Part shown: piece after piece, positions 1-9,273 of the stretch | Layout: each line of letters begins with the position of its first letter | Numbering within the stretch: the first letter of the stretch is position 1 | Origin: Pseudomonas sp. DTU12.3 | GTDB lineage: Bacteria; Pseudomonadota; Gammaproteobacteria; Pseudomonadales; Pseudomonadaceae | Length of the DNA: 64,000 nucleotides | NCBI RefSeq assembly: GCF_004124275.1 | Contig: NZ_CP027218.1 | Span: forward strand, 3,847,501-3,911,500 | Direction of reading: 5' to 3' | Position numbers and translations under genes: made by a program | The notes under the pieces: generated by a model | What the model saw: only the letters and a program-made list of their open reading frames with translations | What the model was told of the DNA's origin: nothing | The model's database searches: none

Positions 1-93
1 TCGGCCTATTAGCTGCATCTCCAAGTCGGGTCTAGCCTTACTAGTCCGAAGTCGGCACGAGCCGGCCGTAGCAGACCTGATAAGGACCCGAAC

Positions 94-2364
94 ATGGCAA
101 ACGAATCGAAATGCTCGTTCAACCACGCCGCCGGTGGTGGTACGACGAACCGTGACTGGTGGCCGAATCAACTCAACCTGAAAATCCTCAGCCAGCATTC
201 GCCCAAGTCCGATCCGCTCGGCAAGGATTTCGACTACGCCAAAGCCTTCAAAAGCCTCGATTTTCAAGCGCTGAAACAAGACCTCACGGCGTTGATGACC
301 GACTCTCAGGACTGGTGGCCAGCAGACTTCGGCCACTACGGCCCCCTCTTCATCCGCATGGCCTGGCACAGCGCCGGCACCTATCGAACCGCGGACGGCC
401 GCGGTGGCGCCGGCTCCGGCCAGCAACGGTTTGCTCCGCTAAACAGCTGGCCGGACAACGTCAGCCTCGACAAGGCCCGCCGCCTGCTGTGGCCGATCAA
501 ACAGAAATACGGTCGCAATATTTCCTGGGCCGACCTGATTGTCCTCACCGGCAACGTCGCGCTGGAATCGATGGGCTTCAAGACTTTCGGTTTCTCTGGC
601 GGACGGCCGGATGTGTGGGAGCCGGACGAAGATGTCTATTGGGGTTCGGAACACGAATGGCTGGGCGGTGACAGCCGCTACGGCAAAGACAAGTCCGCCA
701 TGCAGGAACCCGGTGACGGCACGCTGGTAGCGGAGCCAGATCTGCACGGCAAGGAAGAAAGCCGTACCGATCAGGGCGAACGCAATCTGGAGAATCCGCT
801 GGCTGCGGTGCAGATGGGCCTGATTTATGTCAACCCGGAAGGCCCTGAGGGTAATCCGGATCCCGTGGCCTCGGCGCTGGATATCCGCGAAACCTTCGGC
901 CGCATGGCCATGAACGATGAAGAAACCGTGGCCCTGATCGCAGGCGGCCACGCCTTCGGTAAAACCCACGGCGCCGGCCCCGCCGACAACGTCGGACCTG
1001 AGCCGGAAGCTGCCGGACTTGAAGAACAGGGTCTGGGCTGGCGCAACGCCTTTGGTACCGGCAAGGGTGGCGACACCATCACCAGCGGCCTCGAAGTGAC
1101 CTGGACCACAACGCCCACCCGCTGGAGCAACAACTACCTGGAAAACCTCTTCGGTTTCGAGTGGGAGCTGAGCAAAAGCCCGGCCGGCGCGCATCAGTGG
1201 ATACCGAAAAATGGCGGCGGTGCCGGCACCGTCCCCCACGCCCACGACCCGAGCAAGAAACTTTCGCCAACCATGCTGACCTCTGACCTGGCGCTGCGTT
1301 TCGATCCGGCGTACGAGCAGATTTCGCGGCGCTTCCTGGCCAACCCGGATCAACTGGCCGATGCCTTTGCCCGCGCCTGGTACAAACTCATTCACCGTGA
1401 CATGGGCCCGTTGTCGCGCTACCTCGGCCCGGAACTGCCCAATGAAGAACTGCTTTGGCAAGACCCGATTCCCCAGGTCACGCATGCACTGATCGACAAC
1501 AACGACGCTGCAGCACTGAAAAGCAAAATCCTCGCCTCTGGATTGTCGGTAGCGCAATTGGTCTCGACCGCGTGGGCGGCGGTTTCAACGTTCCGTGGTT
1601 CGGACAAACGCGGTGGCGCCAACGGTGGTCGTCTGCGCCTGGAGCCACAGCGTTCCTGGCAAGCCAATCAGCCGGAACAATTGGCCAAGGTCCTGCAAAC
1701 GCTCGAGGGGATTCAGAACGAGTTCAATGGTGGCGCCGCCGGCAAGCAAGTCTCGTTGGCGGATCTGATCGTGCTGGCAGGTAATGCGGGGGTCGAACAG
1801 GCGGCGAAAAACGCTGGCCATTCCGTCTCAGTACCGTTCACACCGGGCCGTACCGATGCCACCCAAGCGCAAACCGATGTTGAGTCGTTCGGCTTCCTCG
1901 AACCGATTGCCGATGGCTTCCGCAACTACAGCAAAGGCAAATACACCGTTTCGGCCGAAGCACTGCTGATCGACAAGGCGCAACTACTGACGCTCACCGC
2001 GCCGCAAATGACTGTGCTGCTGGGTGGCCTGCGGGTGTTGAACACCAACGTCAGGCAAACCCGGCATGGTGTGTTCACTGCGCAAACTGAAGCGCTGAGC
2101 AATGACTTCTTCACCAACCTGCTGGACATGGGCGTGGAGTGGAAGCCGACTTCAAGGGATGCGGATGAGTTCGAAGGACGCGACCGTAAAACCGGCAGCG
2201 TGAAGTGGACGGCGACGCGGGTTGATCTGGTGTTTGGTTCCAATGCGCAATTGCGCGCATTGGCCGAGGTGTATGCCAGCTCGGATGCCAAGGAGCAGTT
2301 CGTCAAAGACTTCGTCGCAGCCTGGACGAAAGTCACCAACCTCGACCGTTTTGACCTGAAGTAA
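94..2364 (+). CDS. katG: Catalase-peroxidase KatG
   Basis: Bifunctional haem enzyme that removes hydrogen peroxide by catalase and peroxidase activity in the cytoplasm. The 756 residues match the full two-domain length of the family. The distal triad is visible as R88-M-A-W91-H92 and the proximal haem ligand as H286 in AGGHAFGKTHG. W91, Y245 (GLIYVNPEGP) and M271 (FGRMAMND) are placed to form the Met-Tyr-Trp adduct needed for catalase activity. An AAGGA ribosome binding site lies just before the ATG. The gene is followed by its own terminator, so it is probably monocistronic. Only 93 bases of upstream DNA are in the window, and no clear OxyR site could be read there. Confidence 0.97.
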   Translation: MANESKCSFNHAAGGGTTNRDWWPNQLNLKILSQHSPKSDPLGKDFDYAKAFKSLDFQALKQDLTALMTDSQDWWPADFGHYGPLFIRMAWHSAGTYRTADGRGGAGSGQQRFAPLNSWPDNVSLDKARRLLWPIKQKYGRNISWADLIVLTGNVALESMGFKTFGFSGGRPDVWEPDEDVYWGSEHEWLGGDSRYGKDKSAMQEPGDGTLVAEPDLHGKEESRTDQGERNLENPLAAVQMGLIYVNPEGPEGNPDPVASALDIRETFGRMAMNDEETVALIAGGHAFGKTHGAGPADNVGPEPEAAGLEEQGLGWRNAFGTGKGGDTITSGLEVTWTTTPTRWSNNYLENLFGFEWELSKSPAGAHQWIPKNGGGAGTVPHAHDPSKKLSPTMLTSDLALRFDPAYEQISRRFLANPDQLADAFARAWYKLIHRDMGPLSRYLGPELPNEELLWQDPIPQVTHALIDNNDAAALKSKILASGLSVAQLVSTAWAAVSTFRGSDKRGGANGGRLRLEPQRSWQANQPEQLAKVLQTLEGIQNEFNGGAAGKQVSLADLIVLAGNAGVEQAAKNAGHSVSVPFTPGRTDATQAQTDVESFGFLEPIADGFRNYSKGKYTVSAEALLIDKAQLLTLTAPQMTVLLGGLRVLNTNVRQTRHGVFTAQTEALSNDFFTNLLDMGVEWKPTSRDADEFEGRDRKTGSVKWTATRVDLVFGSNAQLRALAEVYASSDAKEQFVKDFVAAWTKVTNLDRFDLK

Positions 2365-2376
2365 CTTTTAGTCAAT

Positions 2377-2410
2377 AAAAAACGCCGCATTGATTAATGC
2401 GGCGTTTTTT
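2377..2410 (+). terminator. Rho-independent terminator of katG
   Basis: The stem AACGCCGCAT / ATGCGGCGTT has a 6-base TGATTA loop, with a run of A before it and a run of T after it, starting 13 bases past the katG stop. The flanking A and T runs mean it could act in both directions. Confidence 0.92.
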
Positions 2411-2444
2411 ATGTATATGGCTTGGGCTTAGTAGTGAGGTTTAC

Positions 2445-2635
2445 ATCTTACCCCAGCCCTCTCCCCCAGGGGGGCGAGGGGGAAAGGGAGCCGATCTTCG
2501 TGCTGTTCAAAACCTGAGTTCGACTCCGGACTTTCAGGTCGGTGTAACTCGAACATGCACCCCGGTCAGTCCCCTCTCCCACTGGGAGAGGGTTAGGGTG
2601 AGGGCCGGTCCACAGCTGGAACACCGACTTCAACA
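2445..2635. repeat. Dispersed repeat family D, copy 1
   Basis: A stretch of about 190 bases with CCCCAGCCCTCTCCC at one end and its inverted form GGGAGAGGGTTAGGGTGAGG at the other, enclosing a variable core with TTCAGGTCGGTGTAACTCG. A closely similar copy lies at 22734-22982. It fills the space between the ends of katG and pepN and codes for nothing recognisable. Confidence 0.8.
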
Positions 2636-2640
2636 CATAA

Positions 2641-5298
2641 TCAAGCCAGGCTCTTGCTCACCACCTCAAACACGTCACTCGACAACTGCCCCGACGCCCG
2701 AATCCGCTCCAGCTCAGCCTTCATCAACGCCTGACGGGCGCTGTCGTATTTGCGCCAGCGGGTCAGTGGCGCCAGTTGGCGCGAGGCGATCTGCGGGTTG
2801 AAGCCGTTCAGCTCGATTACCAGATCCGCGAGGAAGCGATAGCCGGAGCCATCTGCCGCGTGGAAGTTGATCAGGTTCTGCCCGGCAAACGCGCCGACCA
2901 GCGCACGCACCTTGTTCGGGTTCTTGATGTTGAACGCCGGGTGCTGCATCAACGCTTTCACGCGTTCCAGACCACCCGGCAAGGTGCTGCCAGCCTGCAC
3001 ACTGAACCACTGATCCATGACCAGCGGGTTGTCCTTGAAGTGTTCGGCGAAACTCGCCAGCGCCGCCGCCTTCTGCTCTTCGAACGGCGAGTTGACCAAC
3101 ACCGCCAGCGCAGTCAGGCGCTCGGTCATGTTGTCGGCCGCTTCGAATTGCTCCAGCGCCGCGGCCAGCACTTCCGGCTTGCCGCTGAGCATCAGGTACG
3201 ACAGCGCAATGTTCTGCAGCGCGCGACGGGCGAAATGCTCGGCTTCGGCGACGTACGGGGTTTTCTTCGACAGGTCACGGTTGACCTGATAACGCAGCCA
3301 CAGCGCCTCGAACAAGCCTTCGGCCAATTGCTTGCGGGCGAACTCACGAGCGATATGGATCGCATCGACGTCAGCCACTTCGCTGATTTCGGTGAGGTAC
3401 GCCTCACCTGGCAGCGAAAGCATTTCCGCGACCATCGCCTGATCCAGCGATTCGTCCGACAGCACCGTGCGCAGCGCCGACACCAGACGCGGGTCAAGCT
3501 TCAGACTCTCGCCCTTCTGCTGCTGGCCGATCAGTTCTTGCAGGACTTGTACCGACAGTTGCTGCCCGGCATCCCAGCGGTTGAAACCGTCGCTGTCGTG
3601 CTGCATCAGGAACATCAACTGATCGCGGTTGTACGGGAAGCTCAGTTTCACCGGTGCCGAGAAGCCGCGCAGCAGCGATGGCAGCGGCTGTTCAGCGACG
3701 TCGACGAAAGTGAAGGTCTGCTCGGCTTCGGTCACCGAAATCACGCGGGTGGTGCCCTGCGCTGATGCTTCGCCAGCCAGACGCAGGGCAATTTCGTTGC
3801 CTTTGCTGTCGAGCAGGCCGAGCTCGACCGGGATCACGAACGGCAGTTTTTCAACTTTGTCCGGGGTTTCCGGGCAGCTCTGGCGGAAGGTCAGGCTGTA
3901 GGTTTTTGCCGCTGCATCATAAGACTCGCTCACCGCCAGACGCGGTGTACCGGCCTGACTGTACCAGCGCTTGAACTGGGTCAGGTCGACGCCGTTGGCA
4001 TCTTCCATGGCCTTGATGAAGTCATCGCACGTCACTGCCTGACCATCGTGGCGTTCGAAGTACAGATCGCTGCCCTTACGAAAGCCTTCGGCGCCGAGCA
4101 AGGTGTGGATCATGCCGACCACTTCCGAGCCCTTTTCGTACACGGTCAGGGTGTAGAAGTTGGAGATCTCGATGAAGCTGTCCGGGCGCACGGCGTGGGC
4201 CATCGGGCCGGCATCTTCGGCGAACTGGTGGGTACGCAGATAAGCCACGTCCTGAATGCGCTTGACCGTGGCCGAGTTCATGTCGGCGGAGAAGCCGGAA
4301 TCACGGAACACCGTGAAGCCTTCCTTCAGCGACAACTGGAACCAGTCGCGGCAGGTCACGCGGTTGCCCGACCAATTGTGGAAATATTCGTGGGCGACGA
4401 TCGCCTCGACGCGCTGGTGTGCAGCATCGGTAGCGGTTTCGGCGCGAGCGAGCACGGCGCTGGAGTTGAAGATGTTGAGGCCCTTGTTCTCCATCGCACC
4501 CATGTTGAAGTCATTCACGGCGACGATCATGAAGATGTCCAGATCGTACTCGCGACCGTAGACCTCTTCGTCCCAGCGCATCGACTTCTTCAGGCTGGTC
4601 ATCGCGTGCTGGCACTTGTCGATGTTTTCCGGCTCGACGTAAATGCGCAGCGCGACGTTGCGCTCAGTCATGGTGGTGAAGGTGTCTTCAACGCACCACA
4701 AATCACCGGCCACCAGTGCAAACAGGTACGCCGGTTTCATGAACGGATCTTCCCACGTCGCCCAGTGCCGGCCGTCTTCGCCCGGGCCCGAGGCAATCGG
4801 GTTGCCGTTGGAGAGCAGCACCGGATAGCTGTGCTGTTCGGCGACCACGGTGGTGGTGAACTTGCTCATCACGTCCGGGCGGTCGAGGTAATAGGTGATC
4901 TTGCGGAAACCTTCGGCCTCGCACTGGGTGCAGAACATCGTGCCGGACTTGTACAGGCCTTCCAGTGCGGTGTTGGTTTCCGGGTGGATCTTGACGCTGG
5001 TGTCGACCGTGAAGGTTTCGCTGGTCGGTTGCAGGGTCAGGTGGTTCTCGGACAATTGATAATCAGCGGCATCAAGCTCTTTATCGGCCAGGGTCACCGA
5101 GAGCAATTCCAGCTGCTGGCCATCAAGTACCAGCGGCGGCAGGCCCGGGCCACGCGCCGGGTTGCGGCGCATCACCAACTGCGCGTGCACCAGGCTGTGA
5201 TCCTCGAACAACTCGAAGGTCAGGTGTGTTTCGTCGATCAGGTACTCGGGCGCCTGATAGTCCTTCAGGTAAATCATCTTCGGTTGTTCGGTGCGCAT
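2641..5298 (-). CDS. pepN: Aminopeptidase N (M1 family)
   Basis: Cytoplasmic zinc aminopeptidase that removes N-terminal residues from peptides. The 885 residues fit the gammaproteobacterial PepN length. The GAMEN substrate-anchoring motif is at residues 267-271 and the zinc motif HEYFH at 303-307, with the third-ligand glutamate expected in the following LKEGFTVFRD segment. The C-terminal half is the alpha-helical region typical of PepN. The start ATG has AAGGAC six bases upstream. It is the last gene of a reverse-strand run beginning with nadK, ten bases beyond the DUF2797 gene, and probably shares a transcript with it. Family D repeat follows the stop. Confidence 0.96.
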   Translation of the reverse strand: MRTEQPKMIYLKDYQAPEYLIDETHLTFELFEDHSLVHAQLVMRRNPARGPGLPPLVLDGQQLELLSVTLADKELDAADYQLSENHLTLQPTSETFTVDTSVKIHPETNTALEGLYKSGTMFCTQCEAEGFRKITYYLDRPDVMSKFTTTVVAEQHSYPVLLSNGNPIASGPGEDGRHWATWEDPFMKPAYLFALVAGDLWCVEDTFTTMTERNVALRIYVEPENIDKCQHAMTSLKKSMRWDEEVYGREYDLDIFMIVAVNDFNMGAMENKGLNIFNSSAVLARAETATDAAHQRVEAIVAHEYFHNWSGNRVTCRDWFQLSLKEGFTVFRDSGFSADMNSATVKRIQDVAYLRTHQFAEDAGPMAHAVRPDSFIEISNFYTLTVYEKGSEVVGMIHTLLGAEGFRKGSDLYFERHDGQAVTCDDFIKAMEDANGVDLTQFKRWYSQAGTPRLAVSESYDAAAKTYSLTFRQSCPETPDKVEKLPFVIPVELGLLDSKGNEIALRLAGEASAQGTTRVISVTEAEQTFTFVDVAEQPLPSLLRGFSAPVKLSFPYNRDQLMFLMQHDSDGFNRWDAGQQLSVQVLQELIGQQQKGESLKLDPRLVSALRTVLSDESLDQAMVAEMLSLPGEAYLTEISEVADVDAIHIAREFARKQLAEGLFEALWLRYQVNRDLSKKTPYVAEAEHFARRALQNIALSYLMLSGKPEVLAAALEQFEAADNMTERLTALAVLVNSPFEEQKAAALASFAEHFKDNPLVMDQWFSVQAGSTLPGGLERVKALMQHPAFNIKNPNKVRALVGAFAGQNLINFHAADGSGYRFLADLVIELNGFNPQIASRQLAPLTRWRKYDSARQALMKAELERIRASGQLSSDVFEVVSKSLA

Positions 5299-5308
5299 GC
5301 TGAAGTCC

Positions 5309-6139
5309 TTATTGATGCACGGCGAGCTGGTAAGCCGTGTATTTACGAATGTTGATCACGCCGGTGTCGAAGATCAGGTACTGGCCCTTGATCCCCAGCA
5401 GCGTGCCTTCGGCAATCGGGTTCTTGTCCAGGTTGAAGCTGACAATCTTGGCCGGGTATTGCTCGACTGGATAGCGGATCTCCAGCGGTTCTACATCGGT
5501 AATTTTCTGAATTGCCTGTAGGCCGAATCGCTCCTGCAAACCGAGCAAACCTTCGGCGCAGCTGTCGAACAACTGCTCGCGCACCTGCGCCAGATCCACC
5601 GCCACGGCATCGCCCTTGAGCAATGCGCGCCAGTTGGTCTTGTCCGCCACCTGGCTGCGGAACAGGTCTTCGACGAAACCCGACTGCTGCCGCGTGGCCA
5701 CGCGCACGATCGGCAACGCCTGACTGGCGCCCTGATCGAGCCAACGCGTCGGCAATTGCGTAGCACGGGTGATGCCAACCTTGATCCCCGACGAATTGGC
5801 CAGGTAAACCACGTGGTCGGTCATGCAGAACTGCTCGCCCCACACCGGATCGCGGCAGGTGCCGGCATCAAAGTGGCAGCGCTCCGGGCTCATGATGCAC
5901 AGGTCGCACTGCGCCAGTTTGGTCATGCACGGGTAGCAATAACCCTGACTGAAACTGGTTTTGGTCTTGCGCCCGCAATGGGTGCAGTGGATCGCCCCGA
6001 GGTATTCCAGACGCACCGTGGTGCCGATCAATGGATTGACCGGCACCTCGACGTCATCCAGACGAAACGCGTATTGCACGTTCGGCCCGTCCAGGCGCGC
6101 CGACATTTTGCTGATTGCACCACGGCCAATCTCGATCAA
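5309..6139 (-). CDS. DUF2797 family protein (TTG start)
   Basis: Conserved protein of unknown function. The proposed 276-residue product begins LIEIGRGAISKMSARL, with TTG read as Met. The TTG overlaps the TGA stop of the DUF1315 gene (TTGA), which suggests translational coupling. A longer frame to 6196 exists, but its extra 19 codons would lie inside DUF1315. A cysteine cluster resembling a zinc ribbon (CTHCGRKTKTS...CYPCMTKLAQCDLC...CRDP) occupies about residues 50-100. The rest carries the family pattern around HVVYLANSSGIKVGITR. An ATG fifteen codons further in is the alternative start. Family assignment is firm; function is unknown. Confidence 0.85.
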   Translation of the reverse strand: MIEIGRGAISKMSARLDGPNVQYAFRLDDVEVPVNPLIGTTVRLEYLGAIHCTHCGRKTKTSFSQGYCYPCMTKLAQCDLCIMSPERCHFDAGTCRDPVWGEQFCMTDHVVYLANSSGIKVGITRATQLPTRWLDQGASQALPIVRVATRQQSGFVEDLFRSQVADKTNWRALLKGDAVAVDLAQVREQLFDSCAEGLLGLQERFGLQAIQKITDVEPLEIRYPVEQYPAKIVSFNLDKNPIAEGTLLGIKGQYLIFDTGVINIRKYTAYQLAVHQ

Positions 6140-6396
6140 TGGATGGCATCCGACTTGAACAGGATGTTCGGCACTTCGATCGACTTCGATGCACATTCCT
6201 GCGGGCCCATGTAACCGGTGCGCTGGTCTTCAGGCAGGTTCTGGATTTCCCAGGCGATCATCGCCTGCAGCGACAGCTCGCGCTGCTCGGCGGTGAGTTT
6301 GCCACCGTCGGACCACTTGCCGATTTCGACAGCCAGTTTCAGGCTCTCGTAGATGTCCGGGGTAATGTTGTTGATCATGTCGTTAAAAGAGGACAT
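6136..6396 (-). CDS. DUF1315 / YeaC-like small protein
   Basis: An 86-residue acidic protein of the DUF1315 (YeaC) family, recognised from FNDMINNITPDIYESLKLAVE and GKWSDGGKLTAEQ. Its function is unknown. The ATG was chosen over an adjacent upstream TTG because GGAG lies six bases before it. Its stop overlaps the TTG start of the DUF2797 gene, so the two are probably translated together. The residues IEVPNILFKSDAIH at the C terminus precede the overlap. Confidence 0.88.
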   Translation of the reverse strand: MSSFNDMINNITPDIYESLKLAVEIGKWSDGGKLTAEQRELSLQAMIAWEIQNLPEDQRTGYMGPQECASKSIEVPNILFKSDAIH

Positions 6397-6430
6397 CAAG
6401 GTCTCCGTGCTCTTTATCTACAGTAAAATT

Positions 6431-7300
6431 TCAGGCCGCCAGTTTACGGCGGTTATACAAACCGCCCAACAAACCGGTGAAGCATCCGATGAGTAACCCG
6501 CCGACGTGGGCGGCGTTGGCGATTTCGCCGAAACCGATCATCGAGATCAGCCCGGACATGCACACCAGCAACCACACCAGCATCATCACCAGCACGCCGC
6601 GCGGCAGACGATAGGCCGGGTTCGGCGCCAGCAGCTGGAAGATCCAGCAATGCCCGAGCAAACCGTACAGCACGCCGGACAGACCGCCGAACAAGGTCGC
6701 GCCGCTCCAGGCAAACTGCGCGTAGTTCGACACCAGGCTGAACAACAGCGTCAAGCCGATCAGGTTGATACTGCCCTGACGCGACTCGATGCGCCGCCCC
6801 AGCTCCCAGTACCACATGCCGTTCATGGCCAGATGCAGGATGCCGAAGTGAATCAGCATCGGTGTGACCAGACGCCACCACTGCCCCGCCGCCAGGCTGT
6901 CGGCCAATGGCGTGAAATGGATGTACTCGCCGACCACCTGGAAATCGAGGAAGGTCAGCCAGCGCAAGGTTTGCAGGTTTTCACCGAGGTAAGTCAGGCC
7001 GCCAACGATCAGGCACAGCAGCAAAATGAACCCGGTGGCCTTGGCGTGTTTCAGCTGTTCGGCGAAGCTCGGGCGCTTGAAGGTTGGTGCGACGGGAATG
7101 TCCATTTGCTGGTCGGGATCGCCCGCCGGGAAGCGTTCGTACAGTGAACGCACGTCCTCGCTGATCTCCGCCGGCGCCCACAACACCTGTTCGCCGGCCT
7201 CTTCGCTGACCCGATGCGGGACCTGCATGCGTTGCAGCAGTTTGACGAAACCGCTCAAGTCCACCGCCAATGGCAGACGCAATACCACTACCGCACTCAT
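6431..7300 (-). CDS. Rhomboid-family intramembrane serine protease
   Basis: A 289-residue inner-membrane protease. An N-terminal cytosolic domain of about 95 residues is followed by six or more hydrophobic segments. The catalytic serine is in GGLSGVLYGLLG and the catalytic histidine in NAAHVGGLL; the HLAMNGMWYW segment carries the conserved H..N pair of the second catalytic helix. This matches the GlpG-type layout. The ATG overlaps the stop of the upstream phosphoesterase gene (ATGA), with GGAGG before it, so the two are co-translated. The natural substrate cannot be inferred. Confidence 0.92.
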   Translation of the reverse strand: MSAVVVLRLPLAVDLSGFVKLLQRMQVPHRVSEEAGEQVLWAPAEISEDVRSLYERFPAGDPDQQMDIPVAPTFKRPSFAEQLKHAKATGFILLLCLIVGGLTYLGENLQTLRWLTFLDFQVVGEYIHFTPLADSLAAGQWWRLVTPMLIHFGILHLAMNGMWYWELGRRIESRQGSINLIGLTLLFSLVSNYAQFAWSGATLFGGLSGVLYGLLGHCWIFQLLAPNPAYRLPRGVLVMMLVWLLVCMSGLISMIGFGEIANAAHVGGLLIGCFTGLLGGLYNRRKLAA

Positions 7301-8268
7301 TGCAGCACCTCCGGCCGCTCGACATCGACCCAGACAAATTTATGCGGATCCAGACGTGTTTCCTGATCCAGACGATAGGCGACGAGTTTGCCGTAGAGCA
7401 CCGCGCTGTAATCCAGGCACGCGAGGTTCGGGCGGATCGGCGCCGGTTTGCCGCTGCGCCAGTAGTGGCCGACGAACAACAAGGGTTCATCGACGCCGTA
7501 GCGCAGCAGATTGTTTTTCTCGCTGGAGGTCAGCGGCTTCTGCGCCACCGGTTCCGGCAGTGCGTCAGGCTGGAAGACGATATCGCCGTAGGTTTTCGGG
7601 TCGTCTTCCCAGAACTTGGTACGGAAGAACGAGCGCACCAGGCCATCGCCGCTGGTCATGGTCAAACCATCGGGCAGGCGCATGTCGGTGCCGCGCAACA
7701 AGCGGTCGAACACGGTGCAGGCAAAACTGCCGGGCACGGCGGACGCCTGAAGAAAATGTTCGTCAATGCAGCCATTCGCAAATTGCGCGCGCAACGGCTC
7801 AATCAGACCGGCATCCCAACAGGCATGCACGACACGGAAGCGTCCGGCATCGACAAACAGCGGCAGCTCATAGAACCAGCGCTGGAAATCGTGCCAGTCG
7901 CCAGGATGGTCTTCGAACTGGGTCAGGGTTTCATGCAGCAGGCGCGCATGACGCGGCGTGTGTTCACGGACGAACTGCTTGCCGCTGCCCGGTAGTGCTG
8001 GCGTGCTCCAGCCGAGGGCGTTGAATTCGTGGTTGCCCATGATGCACAAGGCCTGACCGGCCTCGACCATGTCGTGGACGATGTGCAGCGCCTCGCGGAT
8101 GCGCGGGCCACGGTCGATGATGTCGCCGACGAACACGGCCATGCGCGATGGATGCCGCCAGACCCCGCCCTGCTTGTGATAACCGAGTCGGTCAAGCAAG
8201 TGTTCGAGGGTCAGGGCGCATCCGTGCACGTCACCAATCAGGTCATAACTGCGCGCGGGATCGAGCAT
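7297..8268 (-). CDS. Metallophosphoesterase (calcineurin-like)
   Basis: A 323-residue metallophosphoesterase with the metal-binding motifs GDVHG, GDIIDRGP and GNHE in its first 90 residues, the pattern of the PPP-type phosphatase / diadenosine tetraphosphatase superfamily. Substrate unknown. The start is the ATG of the TGATG overlap with the nadK stop, with GGAGG upstream. A longer frame would run 11 codons into nadK and has no better site. It is the middle gene of nadK - phosphoesterase - rhomboid, whose overlaps imply one transcript. Confidence 0.9.
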   Translation of the reverse strand: MLDPARSYDLIGDVHGCALTLEHLLDRLGYHKQGGVWRHPSRMAVFVGDIIDRGPRIREALHIVHDMVEAGQALCIMGNHEFNALGWSTPALPGSGKQFVREHTPRHARLLHETLTQFEDHPGDWHDFQRWFYELPLFVDAGRFRVVHACWDAGLIEPLRAQFANGCIDEHFLQASAVPGSFACTVFDRLLRGTDMRLPDGLTMTSGDGLVRSFFRTKFWEDDPKTYGDIVFQPDALPEPVAQKPLTSSEKNNLLRYGVDEPLLFVGHYWRSGKPAPIRPNLACLDYSAVLYGKLVAYRLDQETRLDPHKFVWVDVERPEVLQ

Positions 8269-9158
8269 CAGTCGCCTCCACCGCCCAGCTTGCTGCCCCA
8301 ACCGAGCTTGGTGCGGCAGACTTCGTAGTAATTGTGGTCGAGCGGGTGAATCAGCCGCAGCTTCTGCGCTTTCTTGCTGACGGTGATGGTGTCGCCCGGC
8401 GCGCAGGTGAAGTGGTTCTGCCCATCGCAGGAGACTTGCGGGTAAATCTGCATGTTTTTCGACACGACGATTTTCAGCTCACTGTTGCCATCGACCACAA
8501 TTGGCCTGCTCGACAACATATGGGGGTACATCGGCACGATCACAATGGCATCGAGCTTGGGATGCATGATCGGCCCGCCGGCAGACAGCGCGTACGCGGT
8601 GGAGCCGGTCGGGGTCGCGACGATCAGGCCGTCGGCCTTCTGGCTGCAGACGAACTGGCCGTCGATGTACAGCTCGAACTCGATCATTCGTGTCGATTTG
8701 CCAGGGTGCAGGACCACGTCGTTGAGCGCATCGCCCTGGCCGATGGCCTCAGCGTGGCGGCGAACTTCGGCTTGCAGCAGGAAGCGGTTTTCCACCAGAT
8801 AGTGGCCGTCGAGCACCTTGGCGACTTCGACTTCCAGCTCGTCCGGGCGAATGTCTGTCAGAAAACCGAGGCTGCCACGGTTGATGCCCAGCACCGGAAT
8901 ATTGTGTTTGGCCAGCGCCCGCGCGGCGCCGAGCAGGCTGCCATCACCGCCGACGACGATGACCATGTCACAGACTTCACCGAGCATCTTGCGCGACGAG
9001 GTTTGCAGGCCGTGGCCCGGCAGGACTTCAGCGATGGTGTCTTCGAGGATCACATGCAGGTGACGATCGAGCAGAAACCGTTTCAGTCGGCGGACGGTAT
9101 CCAGCACCTGGGAACTGCCCAGGCGACCGATGATGCCGATATTACGAAATTGCTCCAT
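8268..9158 (-). CDS. nadK: NAD kinase
   Basis: Phosphorylates NAD to NADP in the cytoplasm. The 296 residues match the usual length. The diagnostic GGDGSLLGAAR motif and the NRGSLGFLTD segment are present, as is ATPTGSTAYALSAGGPI from the nucleotide-binding C-terminal domain. It heads the reverse-strand cluster of overlapping genes and is divergent from the DUF1853 gene, with a spacer of about 115 bases that should hold both promoters. Confidence 0.96.
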   Translation of the reverse strand: MEQFRNIGIIGRLGSSQVLDTVRRLKRFLLDRHLHVILEDTIAEVLPGHGLQTSSRKMLGEVCDMVIVVGGDGSLLGAARALAKHNIPVLGINRGSLGFLTDIRPDELEVEVAKVLDGHYLVENRFLLQAEVRRHAEAIGQGDALNDVVLHPGKSTRMIEFELYIDGQFVCSQKADGLIVATPTGSTAYALSAGGPIMHPKLDAIVIVPMYPHMLSSRPIVVDGNSELKIVVSKNMQIYPQVSCDGQNHFTCAPGDTITVSKKAQKLRLIHPLDHNYYEVCRTKLGWGSKLGGGGD

Positions 9159-9273
9159 GGGACCTCTGCGGACAATCGAAAACGCGAAAAGGACGATTAT
9201 GGGCGAAAGCGCCGGTTAGACAAAATCCTTTCAGCCTCAAGGGTGTGCTCGTGTTTACAGCTATGCTCGCAAG

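Noticed and set aside
439..1557. Long reverse-strand frame within katG (372 codons).
   Set aside because: It mirrors the GC-rich third positions of katG, has no homology features, and the forward protein is a complete, well-conserved enzyme.
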